Assembly (NCBI RefSeq): GCF_000002995.4
Contig: NW_025062478.1
Location: forward strand, 5,990,001 to 6,054,000
Reading direction: 5' to 3'
DNA: 64,000 bases
From: Brugia malayi
Taxonomy: Eukaryota; Nematoda; Chromadorea; Rhabditida; Onchocercidae
Position numbers and translations under genes: made by a program
Part shown: in pieces, positions 50,371 through 61,366 of the stretch
Layout: every line of letters begins with the position of its first letter
How positions within the stretch are numbered: the stretch's first letter is position 1
Notes under the pieces: generated by a model
Seen by the model: the letters and a program-made list of their open reading frames with translations, nothing else
What the model was told of the DNA's origin: nothing
Database searches by the model: none

Positions 50371-51575
50371 TGAAATTATAAATTATTGATAATCTGTTGC
50401 TGAAATATCGAATTTAATAGTGATCTGCTTTCCTTTCTTATAAATTATAGCGAAACATAGCTGAAACTTTACTTTTGATAAGCAGATTCGCAACTAATCA
50501 TAAAGTTTGTACTGCAAATTTAAATTTCTACATTTCCAATCAAATTTGAAATAGAAAACGTATCACTATGCAAAACAATAAGCGCATCCAGCAAATACCA
50601 AGGAATGATAATTGCATGAGAAAATATGAGAATTTTTTGAGATCCACTAGTGATCAGTACCAATATTGTGTCCGCTACGCATACCGCATTTAACAAGCAC
50701 GAATTTTTATTTGATGTATTAGCTACGCCGATTATATTTCCACGTGTTTAGTAGCACAGGGAGTATGCTAGTAACTAGCATTATCCAGTGAAAAGACAAT
50801 AAAATTCACCATTATTAGAAGATTTTTAATTTTTCCATTGATCTATTATTACTAGATAATTTATTACTAATATTTATATGTATAATTTTGCCTTAAATGT
50901 ATTTTTATTTTAAAGATTTCCATTTAATCGTTTTGTTCGTTATCCGTTATATAAATTTGCGTATTTCAAAGTAGGAACTCAAAACGAAACGACAAATAAT
51001 AAATCCAGATATCAAAATATTTTCCAAAAACTATGGATTAAATCAATAAAGCATGTATTTTGAAACAGAAGAAATAATTTAAAAAAAAAAAAATGTCGTT
51101 CCAAATAAATGATCACAGAAAATAAATGCTGCTGCTTTTCATGCATTTATGGTTCATAAGCGCCTTCCAATATAGGCGCTTTCTTTCATCTAAATAGGGA
51201 TCATTTCCATTCTTGTCACTCTAATGGTGAATATTGTACAATAACAGGAAATAAAATAAAAAAAGGAAATAAGAGAGCTAACTAGTACTAATTTAAACCA
51301 AAATCAGACTAATGCAAGCAAACTCTTCAATAAGTTTCCATCAATATAACTTTTTATTTGTTAAGAAAAAATTTCTAAAATTGAAAAAGTAAATTCTGGA
51401 TATACAACAGTAATTTCCTTTTTCTGCAACGTCTCTATTTTATAACATATGCAAAAGACTGCACTCTTTCAATTTCATATTAGGTTGCTCAAAAATCATT
51501 TTAAATATTAATTAATGTATGTATAACTGAACTACTCCAATCCATATGCAAATAATTATAAAATTAGACGAAGTT

Positions 51576-52393
51576 CTACTTAAGGTCATAAATATTTCTA
51601 GACTTCGATTCGATTACTTCAGCTCTTAGTTCTTCAACCTCATCATTTGATACTTTTGTTATCACTTTTTTGATTAACACTATCAGGTTCATAGAGCTAT
51701 TTTGCTCTACTGATGCTGTTCCCTTTTCATTGTTAAGTTCAAAGGATAGGACGATAGTTCTTAAATGAGCACTGAGATACGCCAGGTTTTCATTTGCTGT
51801 TCAAGCTTTCACAGATTTGCATGCATTATGAGTCATGAAAGAAAGATATCAAGTTAGATTCCAAAAACCCGTACCTGTATTACCTGTATTATCGTTTTTT
51901 GTCTTTAAGTAAATAATTAACATGTAATGGATGAAGATGTTTTGCATCTACTACAAGTGATTTCAAACAATTAAATGATTCTCCTTATCATTTATTAGCT
52001 TTTTTAAAGTTTTATGAGTCAATGAGTTTTGTGAGAGACATAACTTTTATGAGTTAATACAGACTACTGTAATCGTTCTCGAATACGGCAATCATATCCT
52101 GAATACTTATTCAACAAAATTGTTGAAACGTTCATCATTTTCTATATATAAAGCAAAATGTTGAGTTATTTAAATGAAACAACAATTCAACACATCTATA
52201 CTTCTCCTATTTGTAATGTAAGGTGGTAGTCCTTTTGTAGAATAAATTGAACTAACAATGCCAAAGAAAGCAAATGCTTTTTTCAATAAATGATTTTGTG
52301 TGCAATACGAAGTATTTGCTATTACTAATACTTTTTGGCCCAAAGTTTCCATAGTATCTTGAAAACTATTCACACTTAATAACCTTTGAACTT
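51576..52393 (-). CDS. Two linked coding exons of unknown identity, possible alternative 3' end of the GPCR gene
   Basis: Exons 52393-52202 and 51796-51576 (stop TAG 51576-51578) join in phase 1 and encode about 136 residues: VQRLLSVNSFQDTMETLGQK, ANTSYCTQNHLLKKAFAFFG, then LAYLSAHLRTIVLSFELNNE and NDEVEELRAEVIESKSRNI. The sequence looks helical and clearly coding, but I do not recognise it. The first exon needs a preceding exon ending in one base (A, C or G). The receptor exon upstream offers exactly that through its first GTAAGT donor (ending TTT-C), which would give the receptor a long cytoplasmic tail. Alternatively it is a separate small gene whose first exon I missed. Confidence 0.5.
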
Positions 52394-52523
52394 CTGAATT
52401 ATAGAGGGACTATTGCTTCATTTAAAATTATGACAGAATAAATCACAACGAATATCATAACTTCAAGAAAATTTCAAAAAGCCTTTTCAAAGCATCTTGG
52501 TCAATTACTGTCAACAACTTAAT

Positions 52524-55500
52524 TTAACAGCTACATTTGACGGTTTTAGCAGCAGTCTGAACAATTGCAGTAGTAGCGTGTCCTGCTTTGAATTTAACGA
52601 CATTCATAGTTTGCATTTTATGTATTCCAAATCTAAATTGTCTCATAATAGAACAGCTCTCTAGATTGACTTCCTACTATGATTCAAGCTTTCCGGTTAA
52701 TCATTCAGTAGATTTAAAAAAATAACAAATAAATAAATAAGACCTATAAATCAAAAGGAGATTTTCTTGAATTCGAGCAAGTTGTACATTCATTTCAAAT
52801 TTACTTACTTACGAAATACACCTGGCATTATATCAATGACGGCATCTCGGATATCATGTGAGCGGTAGCCAACAATAATTGTTTTGGAGAAAGAATTTAA
52901 AATTGTTATTACAATAACAATTACGAAAGTAATATTTGGTATTTTGTCCTTGCTTGTTTCGTAGAATGCGATAATCATAGGCAAAACATATAGGCCAGCA
53001 GTCGCAAAACACGACAAACCTACGGTTTTTGTAAAGTTTAATTGACGCTTGTTTATCTTAACTGATTCGGAATTCTGAAAATAGCAAATTGGAAAATTAC
53101 GAATTGTAGTTCATAATGGATCACAATACAAAAAGATGATTTGTTGCTTAACACAGAAACTTCATTAAATGTTGAAAGCCCTTCAAATTTACTTCCACCG
53201 ACACATTCAAAGCAAACACTTTGTCAAAATCAAAAATTTCGATTCTTGTGAAATTCATGAAAATGCAGCAATTAAGTTCACCAATTAGCTACCGTTCACA
53301 TTGATAATGCAATTGCTATTTGAGATGAATGTAACGGGTCGGAAAAGTAATTAATTCCTTTGAATGATTTTAACTCATATGTAGATTAAAAATAAAAACC
53401 TGTTGTTCTTTTATCCTTTTGCTATATCGTCGCACCATAAATAAAGTGACAATGTAAAGTATAACACTTCCAGTAGCTGCACTAATGCGTGTGCCATAGA
53501 ATATTCGATTGAATATTGGACATCGGCTATTTGGTGTCCTATAAGCATACTTTAAAACTTGGCCATGCAGAGTTAAGTGTAAAATTGAAATTACTTACTT
53601 TAAGTTGTAAAAGAGATAAAATAAATTCAAAAAGCGGTGAAAAATTCGCAAGAAATTCTAAATGTTATCTGTAAATGACTCAGTTAATTTCATTTGTTCA
53701 TTCCAGAATTTACATTAGGAAGTCTCATAGCGCTAACCAGCAGAAAGAATGCACTTTGACATTATTTAGATATGAGCAAAGTACACTTGCAGATATCAAT
53801 AAAAGGATTGATAGATTGCTGCCAGCTATCTGTAATTCAATATTTTTAAAATTATAAGTAATTTGAAAGTTTTATGACATTTGTGATAATTAAATTACGA
53901 GTTGATGTTGCGATTTTCCGACTTTAACTGTTTAATATGATAATGTTTCAGCTTATAAAATGCTTTTAGTAATTCCATGTTGCTTGCAAGAAATCTCTGA
54001 CTATTCGTCGTATCAGTAACCAATGAGTCATTCTGTCGCTTTTTCATCTTCTCTTCGGCGACTAATTCAACAATTAGCATTTCTTTACATAAAAGACACA
54101 AGTAAATCTTACCAAATAATGCTGAATATTCAACATTTTTTTATAATACAAAATAGGTTTGACGATTGAAATTAACCGGTCAATACTAACTACAAGCATT
54201 GATATAGCGGTCATCGGCTCTGTCCTAAATTTTTTGGCCAATTATCATCAGAATAAAAAAGTAACAAAAGCTCTAACAAAAGCAATAAGCAGTGTCATTA
54301 AGACTTACATCTGCAAGTCTATTGCCATAGCCGGGAATCAAATGTTTCTTGTACGTAGCGCAAATGGTAATTCTGTGTTTGTGCATTAGTTTAGCGACAA
54401 AAGGAGAAAAAGAAGGATGAGACAAAGTTTAAACGAAGTAAATAAAGATTAAAAAGGCTAGAAATTGATGGATGGAAGGAAGAAAGAAGAAGAAAATGGT
54501 ATTAGAAGGGGTCATGATGGCTAAAGCAGTGATCATTGTTACAATTTCTAGTGTGGCAGTGAAAACATCATGAGGTCACTGTTGCTGGAAGTGAAGTATG
54601 AATGAGTTCATTGAAGAGTTACTTAAGAGTTACCGATGAGAGATTTGACCCGTACTGCAAGTAAATGAAGATTTGAACAGTAAAATCAACCAAATCGAGC
54701 ATAGTGCAAGTTCAATTTCCCTCTTACTGTATCCATCAGTAAAGATGATTATTCCTTACTTATTCCTTACTGATATATTCTAACATTAATTATTCCTTAC
54801 TGATATATTCTAACATTAATTATTCCTTACTGATATATTCTAACATTAATTATTCCTTACTGATATATTCTAACATTAATTATTCCTTACTGATATATTC
54901 TAACATTAATTATTCCTTACTGATATATTCTAACATTAATTATTCCTTACTGATATATTCTAACATTAATTATTCCTTACTGATATATTCTTACAAGCTT
55001 CATATTTCAATTGCTATATGCTTGGATCAAAGTGCTTTTTTTTACCAAGAACATAGTTATTTTTAAAAAATTTGTATGTTTTCTTGCGTAAACAAGCTTC
55101 GATAGTGTGCCTAAATTATTCACATGTTTTTTTTTTTTCATAATTTTTACTTTCCTGATTTTACTGTGCTCTTCAGAAATAATCATGGCTTTGAAGTTAT
55201 TTTATCGTTAAAATTCAAATAAACTTGAAGCAGAAGTTTTGGAAAATCTACTAACCAAGCCAGAATAGCATTATATGGTACAACCACGCAAAATATTCTT
55301 GAAACTGTACTATTTTGATTTTCTAATAAAATCTGAACAATGCGTACCATACCAGCTAACGCAATCGCAAATGCCATTAAACCATCCGCGAAAAACTGCA
55401 AATAATAAGTTTTGTGAGAATGATGAGAAACTGTAGTAGCATTTTGCTTTATTTTAGAAAGCATTCAATTATAGGGAACGTTGAGAACAAAAATCGCTGT

Positions 55501-55752
55501 TTCTTCTTGTGTATCAATATAAGTTGTCTCATAGATGGCGAGCCAACAATATAGATAAGTTAAGTTATAAGTGATAGGCCAAGGATATGAAACATAGAAT
55601 GAAAAGTTATTGAAAAAACATCACACCTCCATTCCTGTGAGGCCGTATCTTTCACGATTTATCTTTGTTCGAACGATTGCAGCAAAATATAACATGTTGA
55701 GCGCAAAAACTACAAGTCCTCCTGCGATGTAAACTGAAAATTGTAGTATCAT
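52524..55752 (-). CDS. Nematode seven-transmembrane receptor (rhodopsin-like, chemoreceptor type)
   Basis: Six exons in phase: 55752-55627, 55395-55256, 54224-54150, 53538-53400, 53074-52809, 52632-52524 (stop TAA 52524-52526), 284 aa. Segments in order: TM1 (IAGGLVVFALNMLYFAAIV), TM2 (FFADGLMAFAIALAGMV), a TM3 region ending in the DR motif (SMLVVSIDRLISIVKP), a Cys-bearing loop plus TM5 (GSVILYIVTLFMVRRYSK), TM6 (LSCFATAGLYVLPMIIAF), TM7 (ITFVIVIVITILNSFSK) and a GYRSHDIRDAV tail. SIDRL-SIVKP and the tail look like srsx-type nematode receptors, but the class is uncertain. I could not find TM4 in the 53.5-54.1 kb gap, so one exon of about 40 residues is probably missing from my model, or from the gene. 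The start follows an acceptor (TTTTTTTGCAG-G-ATG). The last exon depends on the second of two overlapping donors. Confidence 0.72.
54761..54991. repeat. 30-bp minisatellite, about 7.7 copies, in a receptor intron
   Basis: The unit TATTCCTTACTGATATATTC + TAACATTAAT (30 bp) repeats head to tail with no difference that I can see between copies. It lies inside the long intron 54225-55255 of the seven-helix receptor gene. Homogeneity implies recent expansion or conversion. Confidence 0.95.
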
Positions 55753-56707
55753 CCTGCAAAAAAAGCTTTCATATAAAAATAATTGAAAAATTGTTTATCA
55801 AGTTTTAGATTTGAAATACTAGGTAAACAAATAAAACAAATAAAAATATGTATTTTTCATACAGTCATCACAGTTAATTCGTTATTTAATTTATAATATT
55901 CTTAAAATGTGCAAAATACCAAAACACTTAATGCTTTTTATTGAAGGTTTATTGAAGGGTAGGTAATTAAGTTCTGGAAAGAGTGGTCACGCTATGTGAT
56001 TCAACTTTTTAATAATTCGTTCATGATAAACTTTTTTTTATCGCTTTTATGTTTTGCTTATAGCAACTTTTTATCCGATCATTATTTTCAAATACTTCCT
56101 TTATTTTTCACGATTCTATCATGCATTTAAAAGTGTTTCACTGGAGTGAATCTGACAATCGGTTAACAAAATTTGATGATAACAAAGCATAGATAATCTT
56201 AGTGTACATATTTAATTGCAGTTTCTTCTATCAAACCAAACGTATTGTAGCTCACTTTAAAAAATCCAAATACTTATAGTCTAATCGAAATGATGATTGT
56301 AACAGAATAATACATCGTTTTGAGCATGAAAGAATTCTCCGATGTGATGAAAATTGGATATAATTCCTTATTGTAAAATTAATTTTATAATGTTTTATTT
56401 TCAATATTTTAGAATTATATGATAAACATCTCACTAACTTGTTAAAAAGAAAATTATTTTTTCATTGAAAATATCTAAATTACCTTCGATAAATACGGGT
56501 AATGAAGTGAATACAGAGTATATTGATCTGTAATAGATAAATTTCATACGGCTTCGCGAAATATGTTGAATTAATTCTAAAAATTTTAAGTAACATGCAT
56601 TTTGCATATCTTACAAAATCCTTAATGCCAAAGATAAGAATAAATGAATTTATAAAAACGTTGAAGTTAAATATATGAGTCGCAGTGTTTATAAATTTGT
56701 GAAGAAG
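55753..56707. other. Divergent intergenic region
   Basis: Between the receptor start (minus) and the first recognised exon of the plus-strand repeat protein. AT-rich. It should hold both promoters and the unseen first exon of the plus-strand gene, but I could not place that exon. Confidence 0.5.
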
Positions 56708-59700
56708 TGAGGTGGAAGGAGAACTGGTTAAGCTTCATGATCAGAAGAGTACTGTACATTTATCAGATACTGCAGGACAAGTTAAGATTACATTTACAAA
56801 TTTAATAATTGAATAATTCATATAAATTTAGAAGGAAGCGGCAGAAGACAGTTGGGAAGAGCAAATAATTGGTGCAGCACTAATAAGTAATCCAGTACAA
56901 GTACCAGATCAGAACAATATGTATGTTGCACGTTATGATCGAGAAGGATTGGCGTATTTTGGTAGCGCATGGAATGAAAGTGGCGTAGTACAAGTAAACG
57001 TCCTTTTTCATATCAATTTTTTAATCTTTTTTCTTGAATAAAAGACTTAGGTCTTATTTCAAAAATTTCAAAACTGTTGACGAATTATATATTTGTAATC
57101 CAAATTTTCCGACTACCCAAATTCTTTATGTTCAAAAAGATATGGTGATTTTTGGCTTGTTTTATAATTTGTTTTTATATTTTGCAAATTACGTAAACGT
57201 TTTAATACCAAATAAATTGTTCCGGATTTGTCGATAAGTTATCAGCAATAGAAACTAAAGTTCTATTCTAATTCTTAATATTTATTCTGAATAATATTAT
57301 AACTATGTCATTCCTCTTCTTTATCATTTACATTACACACTGCTTATCAGGAATATTTTTAGTGTGAATTCGCTTGTGAAGGAATAAAGGTGAACGGATC
57401 AGATATTAATGATAAAATTCGGGTATCTAATTAAGTGAATTCATATAAGAAAACATATCATAGATCATATATTCAATAGACAGTGTATCAGACAGTTAAA
57501 ATGCTATGAGCTAATCAATATTAACAACACAAATTAATATTAATATACTTCCGATTAATATGCTTCCGAATTTTTGATTTCTATTCACACTCATCCTGTC
57601 TTTTAATTATATGATTATATTGTGCCGCTAATGCCACTCATAAATTTACATTAATCATTTAATTATATTATGAAGGATAGTGCAGTCTTTCTTCTTAAAA
57701 AATAATAACAAAAGACCTTCCATCATAAAAATTTAGATATTAACATACGATGGGAATCATAAGACCAAAGGTTTCTTCTATGAATGGATAAAATTTGCCA
57801 GGTGGCTACAACATTCTAATGATGAATTTCGCATACCGTTACGTTGCAGTACTTCTAACGGAGTGATTTTCTGGCCACAAAAAGCTTTAGGAACGTTAAA
57901 CATTGAGAAAAAGACTGCTACATTTGTATGTGCTGGGGTTTGTGCTTCAATAAATTCAAATAGCCATCACATCTTCACAGACAAAGAATTTCCGGTTTGA
58001 ATTGAAATTCTTTTCTGATTTTAGCAAATTACTTCACTAGCAGAATCTGAACTTTACGATTGCCTTATTCTTGTAAGAAATCTTCGCGATAGGCCACCTC
58101 ATTGCTGCTGTGAACAGTGCATGAAAATAGAAGCCCTTGAAAAGGTGGGAATTTTGCGCAATTCTTAAAATTTTGGAATTTTTACTAAAAATCAGGAGAA
58201 CTTTTCTCAAATTTGTGAAATTTCAAGTGAATCTTAAATTTAATCTCAGATTAGTTGCTCTGCAGGAGGCGCAATCATCGGATCATTTACTAATGGTGAA
58301 CGAATGGGCTGACTACCGAATCGGTGATACATTTCCTAAAACGAAGTATTTATTTTTTCACTTCTCTCTTAAATCTTGCTGCCAATTTTCATTGTCCCGA
58401 GTAAATTTTAAGGAGTTTAATCAAAGCATTGGATCGTCCACTGAATACATTAAATGGCCCACAGGAACAATATGTTGCCTTATGGTATCATTTTGGCCAT
58501 GCAGTAATGGGTCGAGCGTGGAATGACGCAAATGGCAAAATTGCTGCTGCATTTGTAAGGTTAGCAACAAGCTGATAATAAATGACATTGATTTGATTTG
58601 GACATTAACTTTTACTTATCACAATATTTTATCAATGAATCGATTTCCCAGGATTTTCATTTCAAATCACTTATCTGATAAATCATTTTTCATTTCGTTC
58701 GTGTCTTTTAAATCTTTCATCTAATTTATATTCACATCGAAAAATCTCATTATCCTTTCTTCCTTCTTATCATTTCTTCGTTTTCATTAATTTTTATTAG
58801 TTTATCATTAATTATTGTGCTATTCACTAACTATGCGAGAAAATTTCTAGTTATTTTGCTACTGTACTAACTGACTAAATTATTCCAATATTCAGTTTTC
58901 GGTGTGTAACAGCATATTATCTCTCTGATAGCAATCAGTTCTTCACAGTTCTTTGTTTTTTTTTTTTTTTTTTAAACAACTTTTTCCGCTTTTTCACTTT
59001 TCATAATTATTTCTTAAAATAATAAAATTTCAGTAGAAAAATGCCATTCCTGAGTAGCGCTATTGGTTCGTTACAACTTTTGGTGCAGATACCTCCATCT
59101 GTGGCTGGTTTCGATTACAGCTGGCAACCATATAATGAAGCGGCAAAGATCGGTTCTAAAGAGTGGAATCCGGTACATATTGGATTCACTGCTCCTTGTG
59201 TATTAGTAATTGATCAAGAAGGACACGAATATTTAGGTACCAACAATACGCTATACAGAAAAAGAGAATCGGTTCAAGAAATGTATTAGAAGAAAAATTC
59301 TGTTGAATTAGAAAAGAAAATATTGTGATGTCAAATACTGAATTAAAATTTAATTGAAATAGTAAAATATAAGTACCTAAATTATGTACTAATTAAAAAA
59401 TAAAAACGGGTGGGTTTTCAAATTTTTTTTTTCTTTTTAGGATCAGCAGATTTAAAAGAAGAATTCGCGACAACCGTAGTAAAAAACAATGTCTTTCGAT
59501 TAGAAGGAAGTGGAATTTATAATTTTAAAGTATTGTCTATTGCAATTTTCAGTATTTCATCTCGCAATTTTTTGACTTCTGGAAGTGCCACAGGCTTGAT
59601 GAATTTCTATCTGAATACAAAAATTATAAACTTAATGATATCAAAATTTTGATCTTTCGCATAATTTTCTCCATAATTTTTCCACCATTATAAATATTTA

Positions 59701-59916
59701 CTATTTAATCCTACTATGCAGAGAAAACTGGCATGAGGAAAGCTGATAATTTGATTTGAAGCTTCTTAAACAATTCTTACTTCATTGCATTTACTTATTT
59801 AACTTATTTACAATGCTTACAATATAAGAAAAGTTTCGATGACTACTCGATGATCATTTAAAGCATTTCTGTAGGTTTTGTGTCGCAAAGACAGGGACGA
59901 TACGCAAGCAATCTGA
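56708..59916 (+). CDS. Unrecognised protein with internal repeat (first exon missing)
   Basis: Ten exons in phase: 56708-56780 (left end uncertain), 56832-56993, 57363-57422, 57737-57925, 58025-58144, 58266-58345, 58413-58559, 59034-59236, 59441-59529, 59875-59916 (stop TGA 59914-59916); at least 388 aa. A degenerate motif recurs: GLAYFGSAWNESGVVQCEF, GVIFWPQKALGTLNIEKK, GHAVMGRAWNDANGKIAAAF and GHEYLGSADLKEEFATTV, i.e. G-x-aromatic/aliphatic, then G-x-A, then A-x-F or similar. Other marks are a Cys cluster (PPHCCCEQCMK) and several Trp residues. No membrane helix or signal peptide is visible in the part seen. The YVARYDREG/YVALWYH lead-ins vaguely recall DM9-type repeats, but I would not assign it. 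No in-phase ATG precedes the first exon, so the 5' end is incomplete. Confidence 0.7.
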
Positions 59917-61366
59917 AAGTGATCGGTCCACTTTTCCCTGTCAAATCAGATAATAAAACAGTGAAAATTTTGTGTACACAATTCAACAATTGATGAAATT
60001 TTCAATACATGCACTGCTCAGAGACAATTTTGTGATTTTCAGTATTATAAAATATTTTAAAAATGAAAAAAAAAGTGCAGAAAGTAAATTAAATAATGCA
60101 AATATGAATTATTTTGCATCATATTTTTTAATTTATATTCTATACAGAATTGACAGTTTGTGAGTTAAGTAAAATATATTATAAATACTAAAAAGGATAA
60201 GATTAAAGAGATAATTTGGATGTGATCGTAATCTGGAATTAAGGATCAGGACATTGTTATCGATCTCTAAACCTGTCCATTTCCTTAATAGCACATTTAC
60301 TCCTTCCTGTTCAAAGTTATCATAGCAGTTTTGAGGGTGGATTACGGTTTCTATCACCTAAATGCTTTAGCACGATTAAGAAGGTTGTTGCTTTGTAGTA
60401 ATTTTCACAAATTGAGCGTATTGAGAAGTGTGATTTATAGAGTGATAAGTTGCTTATCGCAACTGTATTTTCCTTGATAAATATCATGGAGTAAAAGGAA
60501 TGTTTTATTGACATATCACTGGTTTCAGTGTTTCGGAGTGCTTCAAGGTCTTTTGTTTGCTAGATATTAGAAAATTATTTTGGAAATTATCGTCTTCGGA
60601 ATATAGTAAATAAATTGTTAGAATTCTAGGAAATGAATCTTGCGAAAATGCATTAAATGCTTAAGTTAGAAAGAAATAATTGCATTTGAATAACAATTCA
60701 CTAGCAGTCAAGGAAAAATATAAAAATTGTAGTCATCCAGCATAATTACATTTCTGCCTTTAGTTAGTAATCCTATCAATAAGTATAAGTAAGATATTCC
60801 AACATACATCTTATCAATTAACAATTAATGTGATTTTTATATTTCTTCCCTGAAATGTTAATAATGTATGCATTTTTTTATTTGAATTGTATCATTTTTA
60901 GCAACGACTTGCGTTGATGATATAATGTTAATATTCTTTAAGTTTTACCTTGATTTTCAGCAGATTTACACTATTGTTATATACTTTTACCTCAAAATCT
61001 ATTTCATCTAAGTCGATCGATCAATCAGACCAGGAAGAAAATTGTTGCCAATTGGTTGATTGAACTAACTAGACCATAAGAAATACAAAGAAAAATATCC
61101 AACTTCCAAATTATGTAATGCTCTCTAGAATTGTTGAAAACTATAGCAGTTTATAGTTTTTAGAAAAATAAAATTCTAATAAAATTGAATATTTGAAATG
61201 TGTAAAAGCAACATACGGTTCGATCTATTTTTTTTCTTGACACAGTCTCAGATTTCATCGAAAAAATGCTTTTGTAATTTAAGATTACAGGATAGATTTC
61301 AGAATATTAAAAATTTATTGTTGAAGTTACTTAAAGTTTTGCAGACAATTTGATGCTCAGAAAAAA
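59917..61366. other. Intergenic between two plus-strand genes
   Basis: 1.45 kb of AT-rich sequence with small chance frames on both strands. No RNA gene or repeat recognised. It should contain the promoter of the TRPV gene. Confidence 0.5.

Larger units (their letters stand above)
43891..51575. other. Gene desert with simple repeats
   Basis: 7.7 kb with no supported gene. The 100-codon frame at 43991-44293 has a hydrophobic start but runs through a poly-A tract and lacks partners. Other frames (46004-46345, 48134-48328, 49262-49465) have chance-like Lys/Ile/Phe composition. Simple tracts occur: A25 at 44225-44249, (TC)n at 45588-45605, A23 at 50348-50370. It could hold the distal promoter or a long 5' intron of cal-1, which lies immediately to the left and is transcribed away from it. 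Confidence 0.5.

Noticed and set aside
53895..54101. 68-codon minus frame as the missing TM4 exon of the receptor
   Set aside because: It is strongly charged (Lys/Glu/Asn-rich) with no hydrophobic helix.
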